This document shows, one piece after another, positions 1-8,112 of a stretch of DNA of 64,000 bases. Numbering within the stretch: position 1 is the stretch's first letter; every line of letters begins with the position of its first letter. The position numbers were made by a program, and so were the translations under genes. Under the pieces are notes generated by a model, which searched no databases, was not told the origin of the DNA, and saw only the letters and a program-made list of their open reading frames with translations. This stretch comes from Micromonospora mirobrigensis (GTDB lineage: Bacteria > Actinomycetota > Actinomycetes > Mycobacteriales > Micromonosporaceae), in NCBI RefSeq assembly GCF_900091555.1, contig NZ_FMCX01000001.1, forward strand, positions 186,001-250,000, read 5' to 3'.

Positions 1-108
1 ACGCAGGTGTTCCATGCCCTGCCAGGTGCGCCGGCTCCAGACGGTCATCACGGGCTTGACCAGCACCACGGCGAACCGTTGCCAGAATCCCAGCCTGCGC
101 CGTGTCAC
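1..108 (-). CDS. Lysophospholipid acyltransferase (PlsC family), N-terminal fragment
   Basis: Only the first 36 codons lie in the window; the gene runs off the left edge. The reverse strand reads a GTG start at 108 preceded by a GAGGAGG ribosome-binding site 4 nt upstream, then a basic N-terminus with RRRLGFWQRFA and VKPVMTVW, which is typical of actinobacterial 1-acyl-glycerol-3-phosphate acyltransferases. Members acylate lysophosphatidic acid at the membrane to make phosphatidic acid. The HX4D catalytic motif is outside the window, so the assignment rests on the N-terminal sequence and on recollection that plsC-like genes sit beside cofC in actinobacteria. Confidence 0.65.
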   Translation of the reverse strand, partial: MTRRRLGFWQRFAVVLVKPVMTVWSRRTWQGMEHLR

Positions 109-225
109 CCTGCCTCCTCGTTGCCCGCGCGCCCGCACCCGCGGTGTGGTCGCTGGGAAATCATGCCTGCTCGCCCCGGGTCCGGCCAGTGAGGGTACCG
201 CCGCCGGCTGGCAGGATGTGATGCC

Positions 226-864
226 GTGCGTCAGCCGACCTGGACCGTGGTGGTGCCGGTGAAGCGCCTCGACGGGGCGAAGAGCCGGCTGCGGGGCGCG
301 CTGCCGGTCGTACCCCACGAGGGCCTGGCGCTGGCCCTGGCGGCCGACACGGTCCGCGCGGTCCGGGCCTGTCCCGCGGTCGCCGAGGTGCTGGTGGTCA
401 CCGGTGACGACCGGGTCGCGGCGGAGCTGGCGGCGCTGGGGGCCCGGGTGGCGCCCGAGCCGCCGGGCGGCGGGTTGAACGCCGCCTTCCGGCACGGCGC
501 GTCCGTCGCCGCCGGCGGGCGGTGGGTGGCCGGCCTGACCGCCGACCTGCCGGCGCTGCGCCCGGCCGAGCTGGCGCAGGCGCTCACCGCCGCCCAGGAC
601 GGGCCGACCGGGGTACGCCGGTTCGTGGCCGACGCCCCGGGCACCGGCACCGTGCTGCTGGCCGCACCGCCCGGCGTACCCCTGGAGCCGCGCTTCGGGG
701 TCGGCTCGGCGGCGGCGCACGCGGCCGGCGGGGCGCTACCGCTGGCCGGCGCCTGGCCGACGCTGCGCCGCGACGTGGACACCGCCGCCGACCTGGCCGC
801 CGCCGCCCGGCTCGGGCTCGGCCCGGCCACCGCCGCGCTGCTCGACGCCGCCCCCGCCGGCTGA
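226..864 (+). CDS. cofC: 2-phospho-L-lactate / phosphoenolpyruvate guanylyltransferase (CofC/FbiD)
   Basis: 212 aa, near the usual family length. It should use GTP to activate a phosphorylated three-carbon acid, the first step in building the side chain of coenzyme F420; mycobacterial homologues use phosphoenolpyruvate. The N-terminal WTVVVPVKRLDGAKSRL is the nucleotidyltransferase P-loop-like signature, followed by the VLVVTGDDRVA strand and the LTADLPAL metal-binding segment near residue 105. The start is GTG 226; the ATG and GTG codons just upstream (216-223) are out of frame. It is divergent from plsC and lies next to ppk, as in Mycobacterium, where this gene, ppk, mutT1 and hupB are neighbours. 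Confidence 0.9.
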   Translation: MRQPTWTVVVPVKRLDGAKSRLRGALPVVPHEGLALALAADTVRAVRACPAVAEVLVVTGDDRVAAELAALGARVAPEPPGGGLNAAFRHGASVAAGGRWVAGLTADLPALRPAELAQALTAAQDGPTGVRRFVADAPGTGTVLLAAPPGVPLEPRFGVGSAAAHAAGGALPLAGAWPTLRRDVDTAADLAAAARLGLGPATAALLDAAPAG

Positions 865-892
865 GCGCACCGGCCGCCGCGGCCCACCGGTG

Positions 893-898
893 TACGGT
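893..898 (+). promoter_or_regulatory. -10 box (TACGGT) for a leaderless gene
   Basis: TACGGT fits the TANNNT -10 pattern and ends 6 nt before the ATG at 905, so transcription should begin at or next to the start codon. No Shine-Dalgarno sequence is present. This spacing decides the start in favour of ATG 905 over the in-frame GTG 890. Confidence 0.55.
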
Positions 899-904
899 GC
901 TGGC

Positions 905-1102
905 ATGCAGGGCACCGTGGCGACCTACGACGCGCAGACCCGCAGCGGCCTGCTCCTCCTCGACGACGGCACCGAGCTGCCGTTCCCCGCCCGGGCCTTC
1001 GACGCCTCCGGCCTGCGGCTGCTCCGCCTCGGCCAGCGGGTCCGGGTGGACGTCGACGCCCAGGGCGAGGTGGTCCGGGTCACCCTGCCGACGATGGCAT
1101 GA
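905..1102 (+). CDS. Small OB-fold (cold-shock-like) protein
   Basis: 65 aa starting MQGTVATYDAQTRSG, with alternating strands (LLLLDDGTELPF, GQRVRVDVDAQGEVVRVTL) that match the five-stranded cold-shock / OB fold. The RNP1 motif of true cold-shock proteins is not preserved, so nucleic-acid binding is only an inference. It lies between cofC and ppk, with 10 nt before the PHO box that serves ppk, so it could influence or be read through into ppk. ATG 905 was chosen because a TANNNT box sits exactly 6 nt upstream; starting at GTG 890 would add five unconserved residues. Confidence 0.6.
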   Translation: MQGTVATYDAQTRSGLLLLDDGTELPFPARAFDASGLRLLRLGQRVRVDVDAQGEVVRVTLPTMA

Positions 1103-1112
1103 TCCCGGCCAA

Positions 1113-1130
1113 GTTCATTTTGCGTTAACC
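1113..1130 (+). promoter_or_regulatory. PHO box (PhoP operator) upstream of ppk
   Basis: Two 7-nt direct repeats, GTTCATT and GTTAACC, are separated by 4 nt, giving the 11-nt periodicity of actinobacterial PHO boxes (GTTCACC-like units, Streptomyces PhoP). The box ends 10 nt before the putative -10 element, so it covers the -35 region where an activator would bind. The downstream gene, polyphosphate kinase, is a known PhoP target in Streptomyces. Site identity is seen directly; PhoP control is inferred. Confidence 0.75.
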
Positions 1131-1140
1131 CGGATCGGGT

Positions 1141-1146
1141 GATTAT
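1141..1146 (+). promoter_or_regulatory. -10 box (GATTAT) of ppk, leaderless
   Basis: GATTAT ends 6 nt before the GTG start at 1153. There is no Shine-Dalgarno sequence, so ppk is probably translated from a leaderless mRNA made under PHO-box control. Confidence 0.5.
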
Positions 1147-1152
1147 GGGCTG

Positions 1153-3480
1153 GTGAGCACCCCTCGCAAGGAACCCGCCAGCCAGCCGTCCGCCACCGAC
1201 CGACCGCAGCCCCCGCAGTCCCGCAACGGCGCCCGCCGCCGCGGCGCCGGCGGCCGGTTCAGCCGCCCGCCGCACCCGGCGGCCTCCGCCGAGCCGGCCG
1301 GCGCACCGCCCGCGAGCGTCGCCGGCCCGGCCGGTCCGGACGGGGCCGCCGACTCGGCCGGCCTGGAAGAGGTCCTCGACCCGGCCGTGCCGACCGAGGC
1401 GCGACCGGCCGCCGACCCGCTGCCCGCCGACCGGTTCCTCAACCGCGAGCTGTCCTGGCTCGACTTCAACGCCCGGGTGCTGGCGCTGGCCGAGGACCCG
1501 CGCACGCCACTGCTGGAGCGGGCGAAGTTCCTGGCCATCTTCGCCAGCAACCTCGACGAGTTCTACATGGTCCGGGTGGCCGGGCTGAAGCGCCGGCTCT
1601 CCGCCGGGCTGCCGGTGCGCGGCGGCGACCGGATGCCGCTGCGCAACCAGCTGGAGCTGATCTCCGAGAAGGCCGCCGACCTGGTCACCCGGCACGCCAG
1701 CTGCTTCGTCGACGACGTGCTGCCCAAGCTCGCCGCCGAGGACATCCGGATCGTCCGCTGGGCCGAGCTGGACGCCGCCGAGCGGGAACGGCTGCGCACC
1801 TACTTCCGGGAACACATCTTCCCGGTGCTCACCCCGCTGGCCGTGGACCCGGCGCACCCGTTCCCGTACATCTCCGGGCGGTCGCTGAACCTGGCGGTGG
1901 CGGTCCGCGACCCGGGCGGTGGCTCGGAGCTGTTCGCCCGGGTGAAGGTGCCCAACAACGTTCCCCGGTTCGTCCGGGTGGACCGGGAGCAGGCCGGGGT
2001 GCGGTTCCTGCCGGTGGAGGACCTGATCTCGGTACACCTGGGACAGCTCTTCTCCGGCATGCAGGTGGTCGAGTGCCACCTGTTCCGGGTCACCCGCAAC
2101 GCCGAGGTGGAGGTCGACGAGGACCGCGACGAGGACCTGCTCCAGGCCCTGGAACGGGAACTGGCCCGCCGCCGCTTCGGCCCGCCGGTACGCCTCGAGG
2201 TCGCCGCCTCCATCTCCGACCACATGCTGGAGCTGCTCGTCCGCGAGCTGGACATGGACAGCCACGACGTGCTGCGGGTGCGTGGCCTGCTCGACCTCTC
2301 CGCCCTGTGGCAGGTGTACGGCGAGGCCGACCGCCCCGACCTCAAGGACCCGCCGTTCGTGCCGGCCACCCACCCCCGGCTCACCGAGGGCGAGGTGCCG
2401 CGCAGCGTCTTCGCCACCCTGCGCGACGGGGACGTGCTGGTGCACCACCCGTACCACTCGTTCGCGACAAGCGTGCAGCGCTTCGTCGAGCAGGCCGCCG
2501 CCGACCCGAACGTGCTGGCCATCAAGCAGACCCTCTACCGCACCAGCGGGGACTCCCCGATCGTCGACGCGCTGGTCGACGCGGCCGCCGCCGGCAAGCA
2601 GGTGGTGGTGCTGGTGGAGCTGAAGGCCCGCTTCGACGAGGTGGCCAACATCGGCTGGGCGCGCACCCTGGAACGCGCCGGCTGCCACGTGGTCTACGGC
2701 CTGGTCGGGTTGAAGACGCACTGCAAGACCTCCCTGGTGGTACGCCAGGAGGGCAACCAGATCCGCCGCTACTGCCACATCGGCACCGGCAACTACCACC
2801 CGAAGACGGCCCGGCTCTACGAGGACTTCGGCATGCTCACCGCCGACCCGGAGATCGGCGCCGACCTGACCGACCTGTTCAACGTGCTCACCGGCTACAG
2901 CCGGCAGACCGCGTACCGGCGGCTGCTGGTGGCGCCGCAGGGCATCCGCAGCGGCCTGATCGAGCGGATCGAGCGGGAGATCGCGCACGTCCGCCTGGGC
3001 ATGCCGGGGCTGGTGCAGTTCAAGGTGAACTCGCTGGTCGACGAGGAGATCACCGACGCGCTCTACCGGGCCTCCCGGGCCGGCGTGCACGTCGACCTGA
3101 TCATCCGCGGGATGTGCACGCTGCGTCCCGGCGTACCGGGCCTGTCGGAGAACATCCGGGTCCGGTCCATCCTCGGCCGCTTCCTGGAACACTCGCGCAT
3201 CTTCCGGTTCGGCAACAACGGCGAGGCGGAGTTCTGGATGGGCTCGGCGGACCTGATGCACCGCAACCTGGACCGCCGGGTGGAGGCGCTGGTGCAGGTC
3301 AGCGACCCGGTCGCCCGGGCCGAACTGGACCACGTGCTGACCTGCGCGATGAGCCCCGAGGTGGACGCGTTCGAGCTGGCCGCCGACGGCAGCTGGACCC
3401 GGCGTGCCGGCGCCGACGACACGCCCCTGGTGCACCTCCAGGAGACGCTGCTGCGCCGCGTCGGCGGCACGGCCGGCTGA
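1153..3480 (+). CDS. ppk: Polyphosphate kinase 1
   Basis: 775 aa. It reversibly transfers the gamma-phosphate of ATP onto polyphosphate. The conserved core begins near residue 95 at [21 protein letters not shown] (family hallmark NRELSWLxFN); the first ~90 residues are a Pro/Ala/Arg-rich disordered extension. Segments LKTHCK (near residue 522) and FLEHSRIF (near residue 680) hold the two histidines that correspond to the phospho-histidine and second essential histidine of E. coli PPK, and [19 protein letters not shown] is intact. It has its own PHO box and -10 element. The CYTH-CHAD gene follows after 19 nt and MutT1 overlaps that gene, suggesting a polyphosphate / nucleotide-phosphate functional unit. 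Confidence 0.97.
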   Translation: MSTPRKEPASQPSATDRPQPPQSRNGARRRGAGGRFSRPPHPAASAEPAGAPPASVAGPAGPDGAADSAGLEEVLDPAVPTEARPAADPLPADRFLNRELSWLDFNARVLALAEDPRTPLLERAKFLAIFASNLDEFYMVRVAGLKRRLSAGLPVRGGDRMPLRNQLELISEKAADLVTRHASCFVDDVLPKLAAEDIRIVRWAELDAAERERLRTYFREHIFPVLTPLAVDPAHPFPYISGRSLNLAVAVRDPGGGSELFARVKVPNNVPRFVRVDREQAGVRFLPVEDLISVHLGQLFSGMQVVECHLFRVTRNAEVEVDEDRDEDLLQALERELARRRFGPPVRLEVAASISDHMLELLVRELDMDSHDVLRVRGLLDLSALWQVYGEADRPDLKDPPFVPATHPRLTEGEVPRSVFATLRDGDVLVHHPYHSFATSVQRFVEQAAADPNVLAIKQTLYRTSGDSPIVDALVDAAAAGKQVVVLVELKARFDEVANIGWARTLERAGCHVVYGLVGLKTHCKTSLVVRQEGNQIRRYCHIGTGNYHPKTARLYEDFGMLTADPEIGADLTDLFNVLTGYSRQTAYRRLLVAPQGIRSGLIERIEREIAHVRLGMPGLVQFKVNSLVDEEITDALYRASRAGVHVDLIIRGMCTLRPGVPGLSENIRVRSILGRFLEHSRIFRFGNNGEAEFWMGSADLMHRNLDRRVEALVQVSDPVARAELDHVLTCAMSPEVDAFELAADGSWTRRAGADDTPLVHLQETLLRRVGGTAG

Positions 3481-3487
3481 GCGGCCA

Positions 3488-3493
3488 TAGGGT
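3488..3493 (+). promoter_or_regulatory. -10 box (TAGGGT) for the CYTH-CHAD gene
   Basis: TAGGGT ends 6 nt before ATG 3500, the same spacing as at several other genes here. It favours ATG 3500 over the adjacent GTG 3497 and means the gene could also be transcribed separately from ppk. Confidence 0.45.
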
Positions 3494-3499
3494 GACGTG

Positions 3500-5014
3500 A
3501 TGGTCGAGGAGGAACGCAAGTACGCGGTGACCGACGACTTCGTGCTGCCGGACCTGTCCACCGTGGCGCCCACCGGCGGCGAGGTGCGGGAGGTGCCGGT
3601 GGTGACCCTGGTCGCCACCTACGTCGACACCGCGGACCTGCGGCTGGCCCGGGCCGGCGTCTCGCTGCGGCACCGGGAGGGCGACCCGCTGCCGTGGACG
3701 GTCAAGCTGCCGACCGCCGCCCAGGGGGTGCGGCACGAGATCTCCCGACCCGGTCCGCCCGGTGAGCCGCCGGCCGAGCTGTCCGGCCTGGTCACCGTGT
3801 ACGCCCGGGGCGCCGGGTTGGCTCCGGTGGCGGTGGTGCGGACCGTGCGGCACGCGTACGAGGTGTGCGGGCGCGACGGCGCGGTGCTGGCCGAGCTGGT
3901 CGACGACCGGGTGACGGTGCTCGACGCCGCCGGGCGGACCACCGACGCCTTCCGCGAGCTGGAGGTGGAACGCAAGGCCGGTGACCGGTCGCTGCTCGAC
4001 GAGGTGGGCGCGGCGTTGGAGGGCGCCGGGGCGCGGGGCGGGGCGTTCGTGCCCAAGCACGTGCGGGCGCTCGGCCCACGGGCCCAGGAGCCCGCCGATC
4101 CGGTCGCGCCGGCCGGGTTGCCCGCCAAGCCGAGCGCCGGTGAGGTGGCCGTCGAGGCGATCCGCGACGGCGTGGCCCGGGTGTTGACGCACGACCCGCT
4201 GGTGCGGCTGCGCGCGCCGGTCGGGGACGACGACACCGCCGTGCACCGGATGCGGGTGGGCTGCCGGCGGCTCCGCAGCGACCTGCGGACCTTCCGGCGG
4301 CTGCTGGAACCGGAGCAGGCCCGGGCGCTGCGCGCCGAGCTGAGGTGGCTGGGCGAGGTGCTCGGCGCGGCCCGGGACGCCGAGGTGCTGCGGGCGCGGC
4401 TGCGGCGTACCGCTTCGGCCGACCCCACCTGCCCGGTTCCGCCGGACGCGGTGGAGGCCCTGGACGCGGCGCTGACCGTCCGGCAGGAGGCGGCGCTGGC
4501 CGCGGTGGACACGGCCCTTCGGTCCCCGCGCTACCTGGCGCTGGTCGACGCGCTGGTGCTGGCCGCCCGGGCCCCCCGGTTGCGCGCCCGGGCGGCCCGG
4601 CCGGCGCGCAGGGCGTTGCCGAAGCTGGTCGCCAAGCCGTGGCGGACGTTGGCCGAGCAGGCCCCGGAGCTGACCCCGGACGGCCCGGACGACGAGTGGC
4701 ACGCGGTGCGCAAGGCCGCCAAGCAGGCCCGGTACGCCGTCAAGGCGGTGACGCCGGTGGCCGGCCCGGACGCCCGCAGGCTCGGCAGGGCGCTGGCCCG
4801 GGTGCAGGACCTGCTCGGCGAGCACCAGGACGCGGCGGTGGCCGGCCGGACCTGGGTGGCGCTGGCCGCCGAACACCCCGACGACCACGACCTGGCCGTG
4901 GCCGCGGGCCGGCTGCTGGAACGGGAACGCGCGACGGTACGCCGGTCCCGCGCCGAGTTCCCGGCGGCCTGGCGGCGGGCCGGCCGAGGCAGGCGTACCC
5001 GATGGCTGCCGTGA
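3500..5014 (+). CDS. CYTH and CHAD domain-containing protein
   Basis: 504 aa. Residues ~1-195 form a CYTH (triphosphate tunnel) domain: the N-terminal EEERK is the ExExK metal/phosphate signature, and later strands carry the expected charged residues (SLRHREG, WTVKLP, ELEVERK). Residues ~215-500 are a CHAD domain with repeated helical histidine/basic motifs (VHRMRVGCRRLRSDLRTFRRLL; EWHAVRKAAKQARYAVKAV). CYTH enzymes hydrolyse inorganic or organic triphosphates, and CHAD domains bind polyphosphate, so location directly behind ppk suggests binding to or turnover of polyphosphate. Start set by the -10 box; the stop overlaps the mutT1 start by 13 nt. Confidence 0.88.
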   Translation: MVEEERKYAVTDDFVLPDLSTVAPTGGEVREVPVVTLVATYVDTADLRLARAGVSLRHREGDPLPWTVKLPTAAQGVRHEISRPGPPGEPPAELSGLVTVYARGAGLAPVAVVRTVRHAYEVCGRDGAVLAELVDDRVTVLDAAGRTTDAFRELEVERKAGDRSLLDEVGAALEGAGARGGAFVPKHVRALGPRAQEPADPVAPAGLPAKPSAGEVAVEAIRDGVARVLTHDPLVRLRAPVGDDDTAVHRMRVGCRRLRSDLRTFRRLLEPEQARALRAELRWLGEVLGAARDAEVLRARLRRTASADPTCPVPPDAVEALDAALTVRQEAALAAVDTALRSPRYLALVDALVLAARAPRLRARAARPARRALPKLVAKPWRTLAEQAPELTPDGPDDEWHAVRKAAKQARYAVKAVTPVAGPDARRLGRALARVQDLLGEHQDAAVAGRTWVALAAEHPDDHDLAVAAGRLLERERATVRRSRAEFPAAWRRAGRGRRTRWLP

Positions 5015-5877
5015 CCGGCATCCACGCCGCCGGCGGCGTGGTCTGGCGGCCGGCCGACGACGGCGTGCAGGTGTGCCTGGTGCACCGCCCCCGCTACGGC
5101 GACTGGTCGCTGCCGAAGGGGAAGCTGGAGCGGGGTGAGCATCCGCTGCTGGCCGCCGTCCGCGAGGTCGCCGAGGAGACCGGCGTCCGGGCGGTGCCGC
5201 AGGTACGCCTGCCCACCGTCGGCTACCGCAGCGAGGGACGACCCAAGACGGTCGACTACTGGTCGATGCGGGCCGCCGGCGAGGGCGGTTTCCAGCCGGA
5301 CACCGAGGTGGACGGCATCCGCTGGCTCCCGGTCGACGACGCCGTACGCCTGGTCAGCTATCCGCACGACGCGGAGGTGCTGGCCACGTTCGCCGCGCTG
5401 GCCCCGGTGACCGGCGCCCTGATGCTGGTGCGGCACGCCCAGGCCGGCAGGCGGGCGACCTGGTCGGGGCCGGACACCGGCCGGCCGCTGGACGCCACCG
5501 GGCAGGCGCAGGCCCACCGGCTGGCCCCGCTGGTCGCCCTGGTCCGCCCGGTACGCCTGCTCTCCGCCTCCCCCCGACGCTGCCGGCAGACCCTCGATCC
5601 GGCGGCGGAGCTGCTCGACCTGCCGATCGAGGTGCTGGGCGACCTGGACGAGCCGGAGCCCGGTCAGCAGCCCGACGAGCGCCGGTTGGCCGCGGCGGCC
5701 CGCCTGACCGAGCTGGGCGGCGCCGGTGAGCCGGTCGCGTTGTGCAGCCAGGGCAAGGTGATCCCGGGCGCGTTGGAGCTGCTGACCGGGCGGGCGGACG
5801 ACTTCACCACGCCGAAGGGCGGGGGGTGGCTGCTGGCCTTCGCGGGGCCGCGGCTGATCGGCACCGACCGGCTCTGA
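5002..5877 (+). CDS. mutT1: MutT1-type NUDIX hydrolase fused to histidine phosphatase
   Basis: 291 aa. Residues ~1-130 are a NUDIX domain with a complete box (G-x5-E-x7-REVAEETGV, beginning GKLERGE). Residues ~135-291 are a histidine-phosphatase domain with the LMLVRHAQAG catalytic signature. Mycobacterial MutT1 has the same architecture and removes oxidised guanine nucleotides (8-oxo-GTP/dGTP); diadenosine polyphosphates are also reported substrates. ATG 5002 begins inside the end of the CYTH-CHAD gene, consistent with translational coupling. The order ppk - mutT1 - hup matches Mycobacterium. Confidence 0.9.
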   Translation: MAAVTGIHAAGGVVWRPADDGVQVCLVHRPRYGDWSLPKGKLERGEHPLLAAVREVAEETGVRAVPQVRLPTVGYRSEGRPKTVDYWSMRAAGEGGFQPDTEVDGIRWLPVDDAVRLVSYPHDAEVLATFAALAPVTGALMLVRHAQAGRRATWSGPDTGRPLDATGQAQAHRLAPLVALVRPVRLLSASPRRCRQTLDPAAELLDLPIEVLGDLDEPEPGQQPDERRLAAAARLTELGGAGEPVALCSQGKVIPGALELLTGRADDFTTPKGGGWLLAFAGPRLIGTDRL

Positions 5878-5904
5878 CGCAACGGGTTCGAGGGGAGAAG
5901 GGCT

Positions 5905-5935
5905 GAGGGCGCCCACCGTTCCGGTGGACGCCCTC
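5905..5935 (-). terminator. Terminator hairpin between mutT1 and hup
   Basis: GAGGGCG and CCACCG pair with CGGTGG and CGCCCTC, interrupted by one mismatch. It lies 13 nt beyond the hup stop and 27 nt beyond mutT1's, so it can serve both converging genes. Confidence 0.7.
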
Positions 5936-5948
5936 GGACCAGGCGCGG

Positions 5949-6626
5949 TCAGCGCTTGGCAGCTGCCTTCTTGGCCGCAGCCTTCTTCGCCGGGGCCTTC
6001 TTGGCCGCCGTCGCCTTGGCGGTGGTGGTCTTCTTCGCCGCGGTGGACTTCGCGGCGCTCTTCGCCGGCGTGGCCTTCTTGGTGGCCGTGGTCTTGGTCG
6101 CCTTGGCCGCCGTGGTCTTCTTGGTGGCGGCGGTGGTGGTCTTCTTGGCCGCCGTCGCCTTGGCGGTGGTGGTCTTCTTGGCCGCCGTCGCCTTCGCGCC
6201 GGTCGCCTTCGCCCCCGTCGCCTTGGCCCCGGTGGCCTTCGCGCCGGTCGCCTTGGCCCCGGTCGCCTTGGCGCTGGTGGCCTTGGCGCCGGTGGTCTTC
6301 GCCGCCGCCGTGGTGGTGGTCTTCTTGGCCGGCGCGGCGGTCTTCGCCACCTTGCCGCTGGCCACCATCTCCTTGAATCCGGCACCCGGGCGGAAGGTCG
6401 GGACGGAGGTCTTCTTGACCTTCACCGCCTCGCCGGTCCGTGGGTTGCGCGCTGTTCGGGCGCCCCGGACGCGCTTTTCGAACGCTCCGAATCCGGTGAT
6501 CGCCACCTTCTCGCCCTTGGTGACCGCCGCCTGGACCTCAGCGAGGACCGCGTCGAGCGCGGCCGTCGCCGTTTTCCGGTCCCCCAGGCGAACGGCGAGC
6601 GCCTCGATGAGCTCGGCCTTGTTCAC
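5949..6626 (-). CDS. hup: HU-family histone-like protein with long Lys/Ala-rich tail
   Basis: 225 aa. Residues 1-~90 are a standard HU core ([55 protein letters not shown]). From ~95 to the end is a basic tail of AKKT/AKAT repeats, including seven consecutive five-residue units of the xAKAT type, ending [10 protein letters not shown]. This is the HupB / HupS architecture: the core bends DNA, the tail resembles eukaryotic H1 and aids nucleoid compaction. GTG start at 6626 with a GGGAGGA ribosome-binding site 4 nt upstream; the longer upstream frame lacks conservation. The repeat tail is prone to length variation. Confidence 0.95.
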   Translation of the reverse strand: MNKAELIEALAVRLGDRKTATAALDAVLAEVQAAVTKGEKVAITGFGAFEKRVRGARTARNPRTGEAVKVKKTSVPTFRPGAGFKEMVASGKVAKTAAPAKKTTTTAAAKTTGAKATSAKATGAKATGAKATGAKATGAKATGAKATAAKKTTTAKATAAKKTTTAATKKTTAAKATKTTATKKATPAKSAAKSTAAKKTTTAKATAAKKAPAKKAAAKKAAAKR

Positions 6627-6715
6627 GACTTCCTCCCGATTGTGCAACTGACTCGACGCGAGCCATTCTGCGCGCACGGTATGCCCTGTGCTGCCGGGAC
6701 ACAAACATTCGGTGG

Positions 6716-6739
6716 AAAAAAGCCCTTGTGTCGCAAGGG
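6716..6739 (-). terminator. Intrinsic terminator on the minus strand upstream of hup
   Basis: On the minus strand CCCTTG-CGACA-CAAGGG forms a perfect 6-bp stem with a 5-nt loop, followed by GC and six T residues. It is 90 nt upstream of the hup start and in the hup direction, so it would stop an upstream minus-strand transcript or attenuate hup. No recognised gene precedes it. Confidence 0.7.
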
Positions 6740-6785
6740 ATTCACCCTCACCGACCGTGGAGCGGGGGTGAAAACCGAGGCCCGG

Positions 6786-6947
6786 TCAGGCGTCCGGGGG
6801 GACGGTGGAACGGCGGAGCGGGTGGCGCGAGCCTGGCAGGGGCATCGCGTACGGCGGGTCCAATGTCTTCCGGCCGACTCGGGCGACCGGTTCCCAGGAG
6901 CCGTACGGGTAAATGGTTCCGGTCGCACCCGGGGGACCGGGAATCAT
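6786..6947 (-). CDS. Possible small ORF (53 aa) ahead of a terminator
   Basis: A 53-codon ORF starting ATG at 6947 (MIPGPPGATGTIYPYGSWEP...) ends 46 nt before the minus-strand terminator at 6739-6716. Its third codon positions are moderately GC-rich. There is no clear ribosome-binding site and the family is not recognised. It may instead be part of a non-coding transcript. It is listed only because it fits a small self-contained unit with the terminator in an otherwise empty 590-bp gap. Confidence 0.2.
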   Translation of the reverse strand: MIPGPPGATGTIYPYGSWEPVARVGRKTLDPPYAMPLPGSRHPLRRSTVPPDA

Positions 6948-7219
6948 GTCGACGAATACGGTCCATCGCCGCCCGCAAATGGGAACCGGCCGCCGGGCTG
7001 CCCGACGGGGGCGACCGCGACGAGTGCTCCGCCGGGGAGCGCGGGGCGGGCTCGATGGTCCATGATGGATGGGTGGAGTCCGTCGATCCGGCACCCGACC
7101 GGGCGGGCGGGAACCGACCGGTCGCCCGGCGGAAGGGCGGCCGAGTGGGGCGTGACGCGGCTCCCACGATCTGGACATCCTAGATTCTGGGAGGTATGTT
7201 TCGGCTCGTGGGACACAGC

Positions 7220-7906
7220 ATGAGTGGCGTGGGCGTACTGGACAAGGCGGTGGTCATCCTGGCCGCCTGCGTCGACGGCGCCAGCCTGGCCGAACTCGTC
7301 GAGCGCACCAAGCTGCCGCGGGCCACCGCGCACCGGTTGGCCCAGGCACTGGAGATCCACCGCATGCTCGTCCGGGACACCCAGGGCCGCTGGCGTCCGG
7401 GCCCGCGCCTGGGCGAGCTCGCCAACGCCGCGCCGGACGTACTGCTGACGGCGGCCGAACCGCTGCTGGCCGCCCTGCGGGACGCCACCGGCGAGAGCGC
7501 GCAGCTCTACCTGCGCCGGGCCGACGAGCGGATCTGCGTGGCCGCCGCCGAACGGGCCAGCGGCCTGCGGGACACCGTCCCGGTAGGCTCCGTGCTGCCG
7601 ATGACGGCGGGGTCCGGGGCGCAGATCCTGCTGGCCTGGGAGCCGCCCGAGGCGGTCATGCCGCTGCTCCCCCGCTCCAAGTTCACCGGGCGCACCCTCG
7701 CCGAGGTACGCCGCCGGGGCTGGGCGCAGAGCGTCGCGGAACGGGAGGCCGGCGTGGCCAGCGTCTCCGCCCCGATCCGCGACCGCACCGGCCGGGTGAT
7801 CGCCGCGATCAGCATCTCCGGCCCGATCGAACGACTGGGCCGCCGCCCGGGCGAGCGTCACGCGATGGCCATCGTCCGCGCCGGCCAGCGCCTCTCCGGC
7901 CTCTGA
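7220..7906 (+). CDS. ndgR: IclR-family transcriptional regulator NdgR
   Basis: 228 aa. The N-terminal winged helix-turn-helix (SGVGVLDKAVVIL... LVERTKLPRATAHRLAQALEIHRML) and effector domain (ESAQLYLRRADERICVAAAERASGLRDTVPVGS, GWAQSVAEREAGVASVSAPI) match NdgR, which controls leucine and other amino-acid genes in Streptomyces and adjoins leuCD there. ATG 7220 gives the family-typical start just before SGVGVLDKA. ATG 7196 is in frame, but the GGGAGG in front of it leaves only 1 nt of spacing. Its usual divergent target leuCD is missing, so its sites must be elsewhere; the palindrome before leuB at 26969 is a candidate. Confidence 0.88.
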   Translation: MSGVGVLDKAVVILAACVDGASLAELVERTKLPRATAHRLAQALEIHRMLVRDTQGRWRPGPRLGELANAAPDVLLTAAEPLLAALRDATGESAQLYLRRADERICVAAAERASGLRDTVPVGSVLPMTAGSGAQILLAWEPPEAVMPLLPRSKFTGRTLAEVRRRGWAQSVAEREAGVASVSAPIRDRTGRVIAAISISGPIERLGRRPGERHAMAIVRAGQRLSGL

Positions 7907-7924
7907 CCGGGCATCCCGGAGGCC

Positions 7925-7955
7925 GGCGGCCACAACCGGTGCTGTCGTGGCCGCC
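7925..7955 (+). terminator. Terminator of ndgR
   Basis: GGCGGCCAC pairs with GTGGCCGCC (9 bp, 13-nt loop), 18 nt after the ndgR stop. GC-rich stem without a T-run, as is usual in actinobacteria. Confidence 0.55.
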
Positions 7956-8067
7956 TCACGGCCGGCCGGCCGCGGTGATCCGTTCACGACATCAGGTCGA
8001 CAGCGGGTCGCCAGGAGCCGGGCGCACAGACCGGCGCGCTGGCCGGGCCCGACCGATGCGCAAAGAA

Positions 8068-8107
8068 ACGACGAGCCCGCCCCACCGAAGTGGGACGGGC
8101 TCGTCGT
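8068..8107 (-). terminator. Terminator of tRNA-Glu copy 1
   Basis: ACGACGAGCCCG pairs with CGGGCTCGTCGT and CCCAC with GTGGG around a CGAA loop. On the minus strand the stem is followed by TTTCTTT. It starts 5 nt after the mature tRNA end. Confidence 0.85.
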
Positions 8108-8112
8108 GGATG

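Larger units (their letters stand above)
6627..7219. other. 593-bp intergenic gap between hup and ndgR (leuCD absent)
   Basis: This gap carries the hup promoter region, a minus-strand terminator, a doubtful small ORF and, near 7184-7189, a TAGATT -10 candidate for ndgR. In Mycobacterium leuD and leuC occupy the interval between hupB and the IclR gene, and in Streptomyces leuCD lies next to ndgR. Neither isopropylmalate isomerase subunit is present here in any frame. Confidence 0.8.

Noticed and set aside
925..3618. 897-aa open frame on the minus strand across ppk
   Set aside because: Antisense shadow caused by GC-rich third positions; His/Gln/Val-rich composition without any domain, and ppk on the other strand is fully conserved.
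6190..6300. Short tandem repeats that could suggest a CRISPR array
   Set aside because: The 15-bp units are contiguous, in frame and encode AKAT repeats of HU; there are no spacers.
5804..6385. Minus- and plus-strand Pro/Arg- and Trp/Ser-rich frames across the HU tail
   Set aside because: They are shifted readings of the repeated Lys/Ala tail of hup and have no independent support.
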